From: Clostridiales bacterium
Lineage (GTDB): Bacteria; Bacillota; Desulfitobacteriia; Desulfitobacteriales; Desulfitobacteriaceae
Direction of reading: 5' to 3'
Assembly (NCBI GenBank): GCA_027357125.1
Contig: DAHVVW010000017.1
Coordinates: 1-13,260 of the forward strand
Length of the DNA stretch: 13,260 nt
The notes under the pieces were generated by a model that did no database searches, had not been told where the DNA came from, and saw nothing but the letters and a program-made list of their open reading frames with translations. Below, piece by piece: positions 8,115 to 13,260 of this stretch. Positions within the stretch are counted from its first letter, which is position 1; the number at the start of each line of letters is the position of its first letter. Position numbers and translations under genes: made by a program.

Positions 8115-8984
8115 TTATACAAGTCCTTCTTTTTTCAATAATTCATAGACTCCGGCAGCCCCACCCTGACTACCCTCTGCCAGATTGCTTTTCTTTCTCT
8201 TGACCCCACCCGCGAGTATCATTTTCATTCTGTCCGCGGCAGACAGTGAACTGTCCGGTGTAAAGATCTTCTTTGGTTTAGGTCGGGAACCTGCTAAACG
8301 CAAAGTATGACTATAAGACGCTAAAGCTTGAATATCTGAACGATCAAGTTGGAGCTCCGCCAGACCGAAAACTGGGATCTCCGCCTGCTGAGCGGCTAAC
8401 CGCGCCGGAAGCGAAGGATAACGGGGTTCTGTTCCTCTGCCCATAGATAGCACCGCGGGCAAGGGACTCTCGTACATCTGCCTACTGCCTTTTTCTCCCC
8501 TGCAGGTTACTTTTAGGTTTGTTTCTGCGAGCGTCTCTATTTGAACGACCCTTGAAAGGACGGGCCTTGCTAAAAAATGTGCCAAATAGTTCCCCACCAA
8601 TCCTGATGCGCTTGCACTCGATTTATCCCCGCACAGCACCAATTGGAATCCGCGTTTTTCAATCCAAGCAGCAAGTATGCGGGCGGTTACGATTGAGGGT
8701 GTAGGGAAGAAACTTTCCAGTCCCTCATCCCACAGACGCACTGCATCATCAGCTCCCAGGCTTAAAGATGCACGCAATCCTTCCTCGTGCGCCCCAGGTC
8801 CGACCAGCACAACCGTGACCTTAGCTCCCCAGCGGTCTCTCCGCGCGAGAGCCTCTTCCAGAGCAAAAAGATCAAAGCTACCTACATCATAAACAGTCTC
8901 CTCCTTGGTGGAGAGCTGACCACCTTCAACAGCGAGAGGGCCTGCCCGATGCGGCCAGTAACTGATTGGCACCGCAATCTCCAT
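8115..8984 (-). CDS. etfB: Electron transfer flavoprotein beta subunit (FixA-like, divergent)
   Basis: A 289-residue EtfB, somewhat longer than the usual 255-265. Family hallmarks are the N-terminal MEIAVPISYWP strand, DLFALEEALARRDRWGAKVTVVLVGP, SLGADDAVRL, LVLCGD and EPRYPSLPARL. The nucleotide-binding loop is unusual: most EtfB proteins have a DGDTAQVGP-type segment, whereas this one reads GDKSSASASGLVGN, faintly like the GDGSAD start of FixA but without the Asp/Gln residues. The C-terminal extension (KPKKIFTPDSSLSAADRMKMIL to the end) resembles the tail that docks the subunit to its partner. ATG at 8984 is chosen because GGGAG lies six bases upstream and just inside the etfA coding end; a GTG/ATG start further upstream (near 9008) would overlap etfA. 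With EtfA it forms a soluble carrier between flavin dehydrogenases and a membrane quinone reductase. Confidence 0.92.
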   Translation of the reverse strand: MEIAVPISYWPHRAGPLAVEGGQLSTKEETVYDVGSFDLFALEEALARRDRWGAKVTVVLVGPGAHEEGLRASLSLGADDAVRLWDEGLESFFPTPSIVTARILAAWIEKRGFQLVLCGDKSSASASGLVGNYLAHFLARPVLSRVVQIETLAETNLKVTCRGEKGSRQMYESPLPAVLSMGRGTEPRYPSLPARLAAQQAEIPVFGLAELQLDRSDIQALASYSHTLRLAGSRPKPKKIFTPDSSLSAADRMKMILAGGVKRKKSNLAEGSQGGAAGVYELLKKEGLV

Positions 8985-8985
8985 T

Positions 8986-9972
8986 TTATGCTCCCATCGG
9001 CCTGGCATTTTCCTTGCCCTCCCTTATCCGCTTAATTAACTCCGGCAGTACCTCGTGCACATCGCCAACTATTCCGGCATCGGCAATCTTAAAAATAGGA
9101 GCATTCTTATCCTTATTAATCGCAATTATTTTCTTAGCGTCACGCATGCCGAACGCATGCTGGGTTGCGCCTGAGATTCCACAGGAGATAATCACGCTCG
9201 GAGCAACAATTTTTCCGGTCTGCCCAATCTGCCGCGTCAGGGGAATCCAGCCGTTGTCCCGGGCCACTCTGGAGCCACCGACAGCAGCCCCAATGAGTTC
9301 AGCCAGTTCATAGATTCGTTGAAATCCTGCGGCTGAACCCATGCCTCCCCCGCCAGCCACGATAACTTCAGCTTCACTCAGGTCCACCGTCCGGGGATCT
9401 GCCTTTATCTCTTCAAGAAATCGAATTAGATTTGACCGTTGGCTGGGTGGGCGTAGCTTTTGAACATGGCTATTCAGACCTGACCGCTTCTTGACATTGA
9501 CCAACCCTTCACGCCATGTCGCTAAAACCGGTCGCTCCTGTGCGGATGTAAGAAAAGCGCTTAGACGTTCCCCGTACCAAAGGCGCTCAAAAAGTAAACT
9601 GTCCTGCTCAAGCGAAACACTAATGCAGTCGGGGAAAAATGGCATTTGGTAGCGCAGCGCCGTCTTAGTTAGAAGTCCCCTCCCAAACAGAGTTTCTGCT
9701 GCCAGAACTAACCCTGGTTGTTCGCGTTCAATTAGCTCACCTAAAAACTCTGCCAAAGATTCTCCCGAAGCACTTTCCGGCCATTCTTCCGTAAGATAAA
9801 TCGATTGAGGTCCAAATTCCGTCACTTCTTTAACCAAATCTTCCGTATTCGGCGCAAGTACGATGGCCGCAGCAAGTACCCCTCCCTGAACATTCCCGGC
9901 TGCGGTAAGAATTTCGCAAGAACCCTCGCGCATACCGTGGTCATCCCCTTCTACCACAACCCAGATATGCAT
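8986..9972 (-). CDS. etfA: Electron transfer flavoprotein alpha subunit (FixB-like)
   Basis: A 328-residue EtfA of normal length. The N-terminal half (MHIWVVVE to about 190) is the variable domain. The C-terminal FAD domain is clear: AEVIVAGGGGMGSAAGF (202-217), AAVGGSRVARDNGW (229-242), QIGQTGKIVAP (248-258), CGISGATQHAFGM (264-276), IIAINKDKNAPIFKIADAGIVGD (282-304). Arg235, Thr252 and His272 align with FAD-contacting Arg249, Thr266 and His286 of human ETF alpha. The position equivalent to human Arg223 in GGRG is Gly209 here, confirmed by the codons GGC GGG GGA GGC. The gene starts at ATG 9972 after a strong AAGGAGG that overlaps the stop of the preceding gene, and ends one base before the etfB ATG (TAA-A-ATG), so the two are translationally coupled. 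Whether the ETF is bifurcating cannot be decided from these motifs. Confidence 0.95.
   Translation of the reverse strand: MHIWVVVEGDDHGMREGSCEILTAAGNVQGGVLAAAIVLAPNTEDLVKEVTEFGPQSIYLTEEWPESASGESLAEFLGELIEREQPGLVLAAETLFGRGLLTKTALRYQMPFFPDCISVSLEQDSLLFERLWYGERLSAFLTSAQERPVLATWREGLVNVKKRSGLNSHVQKLRPPSQRSNLIRFLEEIKADPRTVDLSEAEVIVAGGGGMGSAAGFQRIYELAELIGAAVGGSRVARDNGWIPLTRQIGQTGKIVAPSVIISCGISGATQHAFGMRDAKKIIAINKDKNAPIFKIADAGIVGDVHEVLPELIKRIREGKENARPMGA
8991..8995 (-). promoter_or_regulatory. Ribosome binding site deciding the etfB start
   Basis: GGGAG within the last codons of etfA sits six bases before ATG 8984, favouring that start over the upstream in-frame codon near 9008. Confidence 0.6.
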
Positions 9973-9984
9973 TTCTCGGCCTCC

Positions 9985-10494
9985 TTACCCATTGGCACTA
10001 CTTTCCTTAGCCAGTTCTTGTTCCAGATATGGAACCAACCCGCCGACTCTGATCAACTGCTGTATATGTTCAGGCAATCGGCTTGCCTTGTAAACTTGAC
10101 TCTGAGTAAGATTCCGGATAACCCCATTCTCCATATCAATTTCTAATTCGTCACTCTGTTGAATCTTACTGGCTTCCGGGCACTCCAGTACGGGTAGACC
10201 TAAATTAATGGCATTGCGGAAAAATATCCGCGCAAAAAACACGGCCACAACAGCACTGACTCCAGCATACTTAATGGCTGCGGGAGCGCTCTCCCGACTC
10301 GACCCGGAGCCAAAATTAGCGCCTCCGACCACAATATCTCCAGGTTTGATTTTTCCCGGCAATTCCGGATCGATCCCTTCGAACACATGTTTAGCCATGT
10401 CTTCATTGGGCAATTTAAGATACTTGCCCGGGGCAATCACATCGGTATTAATATCGTCTCCGAACTTCCAGACACGTCCTCTAATGATCTCCAT
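9985..10494 (-). CDS. 3-isopropylmalate dehydratase-family small subunit (LeuD / DmdB-like)
   Basis: A 169-residue swivel-domain subunit, the size of the short archaeal/clostridial LeuD type. Motifs: WKFGDDINTDVIAPGKYL (9-26), GGANFGSGSSRESAP (57-71, containing the active-site GSSRE) and VFFARIFFRNAINLGLPVLE (85-104). The loop after KY is YLKL (25-28); in characterised relatives this loop recognises the substrate gamma group (YLRT in homoaconitases, YLVY/YLVM in isopropylmalate enzymes), and this version fits neither. The usual NFGCGSSREH is NFGSGSSRES, so both the Cys and the His are Ser. It begins nine bases after AAGGAG that lies within the end of the large-subunit gene. Together the subunits add or remove water on a 2-hydroxy di- or tricarboxylate. 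No leuA or leuB is nearby, and the lyase gene next door favours a catabolic alkylmalate/alkylmaleate substrate, as for DmdAB. Confidence 0.92.
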   Translation of the reverse strand: MEIIRGRVWKFGDDINTDVIAPGKYLKLPNEDMAKHVFEGIDPELPGKIKPGDIVVGGANFGSGSSRESAPAAIKYAGVSAVVAVFFARIFFRNAINLGLPVLECPEASKIQQSDELEIDMENGVIRNLTQSQVYKASRLPEHIQQLIRVGGLVPYLEQELAKESSANG

Positions 10495-10499
10495 CTGCT

Positions 10500-11759
10500 T
10501 CAGCTCCTTATGAACTCCCTTGGATCAGAAATCTGACCTGTGACAGCGGACGCAGCTACAGTAGCAGCGGAAGCCAAGTAGACCTCGGAATTACTGCTTC
10601 CCATACGCCCGCGGAAGTTGCGATTGGTTGAGGAAATACAGCGTTCGCCATCACTTAATATACCCATGCTGAGTCCCCCGCACGGCCCGCAAGCGCTGGG
10701 CAGTAGTGTTGCTCCTGCATTCAGAAGAACTTCTAAAACTCCGTCGGCTAAAGCTCGCTGTAAAACTTGCTGCGATGCCGGAGCCACTAGTAATCTTGTA
10801 CCCACTGCAATTTTCCTTCCCTTCAGAATCGCGGCTGCTGTCGCTAAATCATGGTATTTCCCCCCGGTGCATCCACCGATAAATGCCTGATCTAGGGCAA
10901 TACCATGCAGAGAATCTGCAGACGCGACATTGTCCGGGCTATGAGGGCAAGCCACCAAAGGTTCAAGATCTTCCGCCTCGTTGACAAGAATTTTACTGTA
11001 CTTCGCATCCGGGTCACTGTAAACAGGGTTAAACTCAACATCCTTTCCTTCCATATAACGAAGCACTGTATCGTCAGGTTCAATTATTCCTGTCTTAGCG
11101 CCCATTTCGATCGACATATTTGTGAGAATTAGTCTCTCGTCAAGTGGTAAGTTCGTTACCGTCTCCCCGGAAAATTCTAGCACTTTATAAGTGGCTCCGG
11201 CAGTGCCAAGCTGTTTAAGATTGGCGAGCACCATATCTTTGGCAAAAGTCCCCACAGGCAATTTGCCTTCCCAAATAATCTTTATCGTTTCCGGAACCCG
11301 TAACCAAGTACGCCCGGTAACTAAAACTCCCAGCATGTCCGTTGAGCCCAGTGCCACCACCATTGCACCCATGGCCCCACCGGTACAGCTATGAGAATCT
11401 CCTCCTACCATTAGGATTCCGGGCCTGACATAACCCCTTTCGATCGGTACAATATGACAGATCCCTTGAAACTCATGAAACCTGCTGACGCCATATTTCT
11501 TTACCCAAGCTCTCGTAACAGTCTGAATACGAGCTTCCGTTTCATTGCTCGGCGGAACGAAATGATCTGAGACAATCGTAACTTTGTCCGGATCCCAAAC
11601 CGGCACTCCCAGGTGCTCAAGATTATTAGCTATTCTTCTTGGTCCGCCGGAATCTTGCATCATAGCCATATCCACATTGGCCCATACCAGTTCGCCCGGA
11701 CGTACTGTCTCCCGGCCACTGGCTCTGGCCATAATCTTCTCCGTGATCGTTAAGCCCAT
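10500..11759 (-). CDS. 3-isopropylmalate dehydratase-family large subunit (LeuC / DmdA-like)
   Basis: A 419-residue aconitase-family catalytic subunit of the short LeuC/homoaconitase type. 4Fe-4S ligands are Cys297 (FIGGCTGGKYHDL) and Cys357 and Cys360 (ACGPCGG); the 60 and 3 residue spacings match E. coli LeuC Cys347/407/410. Other hallmarks: SDHFVP (64-69), FQGICH (97-102), GGDSHSCTGGAMG (119-131) and NRNFRGRMG (379-387). The first cluster motif differs from the usual IGSCTNGR: Ser, Asn and Arg are Gly, Gly and Lys. Expected reaction: reversible hydration of a cis-unsaturated dicarboxylate to a malate derivative. The best-matching known pathway is E. barkeri nicotinate fermentation (2,3-dimethylmaleate to 2,3-dimethylmalate), because the next gene upstream is a lyase suited to cleave the product. 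Isopropylmalate, homoaconitate, citraconate or maleate remain possible. The ribosome binding site is an unusual G8 run one to a few bases before ATG. Confidence 0.93.
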   Translation of the reverse strand: MGLTITEKIMARASGRETVRPGELVWANVDMAMMQDSGGPRRIANNLEHLGVPVWDPDKVTIVSDHFVPPSNETEARIQTVTRAWVKKYGVSRFHEFQGICHIVPIERGYVRPGILMVGGDSHSCTGGAMGAMVVALGSTDMLGVLVTGRTWLRVPETIKIIWEGKLPVGTFAKDMVLANLKQLGTAGATYKVLEFSGETVTNLPLDERLILTNMSIEMGAKTGIIEPDDTVLRYMEGKDVEFNPVYSDPDAKYSKILVNEAEDLEPLVACPHSPDNVASADSLHGIALDQAFIGGCTGGKYHDLATAAAILKGRKIAVGTRLLVAPASQQVLQRALADGVLEVLLNAGATLLPSACGPCGGLSMGILSDGERCISSTNRNFRGRMGSSNSEVYLASAATVAASAVTGQISDPREFIRS

Positions 11760-11762
11760 ACT

Positions 11763-11777
11763 CCCCCCCCTTTTTTT
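11763..11777 (-). repeat. A7G8 homopolymer forming the ribosome binding site of the dehydratase large subunit
   Basis: On the minus strand seven A are followed by eight G and then AGT-ATG. The G run supplies the only Shine-Dalgarno-like sequence for the LeuC/DmdA-like gene. Runs of this length are prone to slippage, and a length change would alter ribosome-site strength and spacing but not a reading frame. Confidence 0.6.
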
Positions 11778-11792
11778 CTAATTTCTATTAGA
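11777..11792. repeat. Short inverted repeat between the lyase and dehydratase genes
   Basis: TCTAAT-TTCT-ATTAGA is a perfect six-base-pair A/T-rich stem with a four-base loop, just upstream (in transcription) of the A7G8 run. It is weak and not followed by a U-run on the coding strand, so it is not an intrinsic terminator. It could slightly shape the leader of the dehydratase gene or be chance. Confidence 0.3.
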
Positions 11793-11818
11793 TTAAGTTT
11801 GTGTATCTACTTTTTCCA

Positions 11819-12679
11819 TTAACCTTGGTACCTTTTTTCCAGTTCTCTCCACTGGGCTAATCCAATAATGTCATTCACCTTGTCGAATAAAAACATCTGC
11901 TCAAACTCCCCTTGAGTCGTACCCGATTCTTTTAGGGAGTTCATTAGTTTACTCACTGCTTTAGCAATGACTCTAATCGCGGAATTAGGATAAATAACAA
12001 TTTTATACCCAATTTCCTTTAATTCCCTATTCGGCAATAAAGGAGTTTTGCCTCCTTCAACCATGTTGGCTAAAGTAGGTGCTTGAATCTTACTGTTGAG
12101 TTGTCGCATTTCTTCGACTGACTCCGGTGCCTCTACGAAAATAACATCTGCTCCGGCTTCTCGGTAAAGCTGGGCTCGCTCAATCGCGCGCTCTAGCCCC
12201 AGCACAGCCCGCGCATCCGTTCGCGCCACGATCACAAAATCCCGATCTTTACGCGCGTCTACAGCGGACTTAATCTTGTTAACCATTTCGCTTGCTTCAA
12301 TCAGCTGTTTTCCTGCCAAATGACCGCATTTTTTAGGCATCACTTGGTCTTCTAACTGAATAGCGGCAGCACCGGCTTTTTCATAAGCCCGCACTGTGCG
12401 GATAACATTTAAGGCATTGCCATACCCGGTATCTCCGTCCGCAATCACCGGAATACTTACGGCCTCGCAAATATATTCAAGTCTGCTAACCATTTCACTC
12501 ATTCCGAGAAGGCCGAGATCCGGCCCAACGCTAGTGTAGGCAACCCCTGCGCCTGTAAAATAGAGGGCAGGAAACCCAGTCTGCTCAATTATTCTAGCTA
12601 CCAGAGCATCTGCGGCACCGGGGGCTACGATTAATTCGTCGGCTTCCAATAAATTGCGCAGTTGGGTTGTTGTTCTCAT
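11819..12679 (-). CDS. Isocitrate lyase/PEP mutase-superfamily carbon-carbon lyase (2-methylisocitrate / 2,3-dimethylmalate lyase-like)
   Basis: A 286-residue single-domain TIM-barrel lyase, close to PrpB and 2,3-dimethylmalate lyase lengths. Signature features: ALYFTGAGVAYTSVGPDLGLLG (38-59), the metal-binding IADGDTGYGN (79-89; Asp81 and Asp83), QLEDQ (108-112) and the catalytic gating loop PKKCGH (115-120) with Cys119 as probable general acid. KKCGH marks lyases; PEP mutases and phosphonate hydrolases lack the cysteine. Later blocks are VIVARTDAR (149-157) and DVIFVEAPES (178-187). The expected reaction is retro-aldol cleavage of a 2-hydroxy-type di- or tricarboxylate, giving pyruvate or glyoxylate plus a second acid. 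Next to the LeuCD-like dehydratase, an alkylmalate is the most economical substrate; methylisocitrate is the main alternative, but no methylcitrate synthase or dehydratase is seen. The start is ATG at 12679, six bases after a GGAG that merges with the livF stop. Confidence 0.9.
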   Translation of the reverse strand: MRTTTQLRNLLEADELIVAPGAADALVARIIEQTGFPALYFTGAGVAYTSVGPDLGLLGMSEMVSRLEYICEAVSIPVIADGDTGYGNALNVIRTVRAYEKAGAAAIQLEDQVMPKKCGHLAGKQLIEASEMVNKIKSAVDARKDRDFVIVARTDARAVLGLERAIERAQLYREAGADVIFVEAPESVEEMRQLNSKIQAPTLANMVEGGKTPLLPNRELKEIGYKIVIYPNSAIRVIAKAVSKLMNSLKESGTTQGEFEQMFLFDKVNDIIGLAQWRELEKRYQG

Positions 12680-12689
12680 AAGAATCTCC

Positions 12690-13260
12690 TTACATCCCTA
12701 AATAAGCCTTTTTGAGGTGTTCATCATGCAAGAGTTTCAGCGCGGGACCACTAAGAACAATGCGCCCTTGTTCAATTACATAACCCCGATCTGCCATTCC
12801 CAGAGCATGATAGACGTTTTGTTCCACGAGAAGCAGGGTGACCCCTTGCTCTTTTATTTTCCGGATTATTTCGAACATCGTTTGAGTTAACAGGGGGGAT
12901 AAGCCGATTGAAGGTTCATCGAGAACAAGAAGCTTAGGTGCTGACATTAGTCCACGCCCAATCGCCAGCATCTGTTGCTGTCCTCCACTTAAGGTTCCTG
13001 CCATATTACGGGCTTTCGTTTTGAGATCGGGCAGCATTTCAAAGACAAGTTCGAAGTTTTGCTTCTTTTTTTTATTAGCGTCTTTGGTATAAGCGCCTAA
13101 TTCCAAGTTTTCCATTACAGTCATAGCCGGAAATAGTTTCCTACCTTCCGCAACCTGAATTAATCCTCTGGCCACAATTTCGTCCGGAGCAAGCCTGGTT
13201 ATGTTATCCCCCATAAACAGAACTTCACCTGATTTAGCCCGCACCAGACCGGAAATCGTT
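12690..13260 (-). CDS. livF: Branched-chain amino acid-type ABC transporter ATP-binding protein LivF, partial (N-terminus beyond right edge)
   Basis: The last 189 residues are visible, reading TISGLVRAKSGEVLFMGDNIT at the edge, so the Walker A region and true start lie outside; the GTG at 13244 is internal. Seen are VAEGRKLFPAMTVMENLELGAY (a LivF hallmark around the Q-loop partner), the ABC signature LSGGQQQM, Walker B LLVLDEPSIGLSP, and LLLVEQNVYHAL, where LivF proteins carry EQN in the switch region. The C-terminal HLKKAYLGM is also typical. LivF with LivG powers uptake of amino acids or, in related systems, amides, urea, aromatic acids and other small polar compounds through LivHM and a binding protein. 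These partners should lie further right. Ten bases separate it from the lyase gene and its stop forms part of that gene's ribosome site (TAAGGAG), so it is likely cotranscribed and may import the pathway substrate. Confidence 0.93.
   Translation of the reverse strand, partial: TISGLVRAKSGEVLFMGDNITRLAPDEIVARGLIQVAEGRKLFPAMTVMENLELGAYTKDANKKKKQNFELVFEMLPDLKTKARNMAGTLSGGQQQMLAIGRGLMSAPKLLVLDEPSIGLSPLLTQTMFEIIRKIKEQGVTLLLVEQNVYHALGMADRGYVIEQGRIVLSGPALKLLHDEHLKKAYLGM

Noticed and set aside
9985..11759. Leucine biosynthesis leuCD
   Set aside because: No leuA or leuB is adjacent, the motifs are atypical, and the neighbours are catabolic and redox genes; the family is certain but the leucine role is not supported.
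11793..11819. Eight-codon mini-ORF (MEKVDTQT) overlapping the lyase stop (TAATG) upstream of the dehydratase gene
   Set aside because: No ribosome binding site or regulatory codon pattern; too short to support as a leader peptide.
1..13260. Complete E. barkeri-type nicotinate fermentation cluster
   Set aside because: Only the terminal dehydratase and lyase resemble it. The dehydrogenase, reductase, enamidase, mutase and isomerase genes are absent, and the cyclic amidohydrolase looks like a hydantoinase with a full binuclear site rather than enamidase.

Overview
The window looks like the interior of one long catabolic operon from an anaerobic, menaquinone-using Gram-positive bacterium of the Clostridia (Desulfitobacterium/Peptococcaceae-like). 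The taxonomic call is an inference from intermediate base composition, strong AGGAGG-type ribosome binding sites, the set of flavin and Fe-S redox enzymes, and the absence of any oxygenase. All eleven genes lie on the minus strand with short gaps (about 1 to 90 bases). Both end genes run off the window. No rRNA, tRNA, insertion sequence, CRISPR array or convincing internal promoter or terminator was seen, and no stretch over 300 bases lacks a gene.

In transcription order (right to left) the genes are: the C-terminal part of a LivF-type ABC transporter ATPase; an isocitrate lyase/PEP mutase-superfamily lyase with the KKCGH signature; the large and small subunits of an isopropylmalate dehydratase/2,3-dimethylmalate dehydratase-type aconitase relative; electron transfer flavoprotein alpha and beta subunits; a soluble fumarate reductase/ketosteroid dehydrogenase-like FAD oxidoreductase; an isochorismatase-family cysteine amidohydrolase of the N-carbamoylsarcosine/maleamate amidase type; a dihydropyrimidinase/hydantoinase-type cyclic amidohydrolase; an Old Yellow Enzyme-type FMN/4Fe-4S/NAD(P)H oxidoreductase (2-enoate or 2,4-dienoyl-CoA reductase family); a 281-residue protein of unrecognised family; and a membrane Fe-S oxidoreductase with a NarI-like haem domain and CCG (HdrD-type) domains, resembling ETF:menaquinone oxidoreductases.

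Read together, the genes suggest an anaerobic route for an imported N-heterocycle (cyclic imide, ureide or lactam). The flavoenzymes would adjust the oxidation state of the ring or a side double bond. The cyclic amidohydrolase would open the ring to a half-amide or carbamoyl acid, and the cysteine amidase would release ammonia to give a dicarboxylate. The LeuCD-like dehydratase would hydrate the unsaturated dicarboxylate to an alkylmalate, and the lyase would split that into pyruvate (or another 2-oxo acid) plus a short carboxylic acid. Electrons would pass through ETF to the membrane Fe-S protein and menaquinone. The last two carbon steps match the end of the Eubacterium barkeri nicotinate fermentation pathway (DmdAB then Dml), but the characteristic upstream genes of that pathway are not in the window, so the substrate is unknown and may be new.

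Details worth attention: the ETF has unusual cofactor-site motifs (Gly in place of the GGRG arginine in alpha, an altered nucleotide loop in beta); no acyl-CoA dehydrogenase is present as its partner; the dehydratase subunits carry non-standard motifs; and an A7G8 homopolymer forms the ribosome binding site of the dehydratase large subunit.
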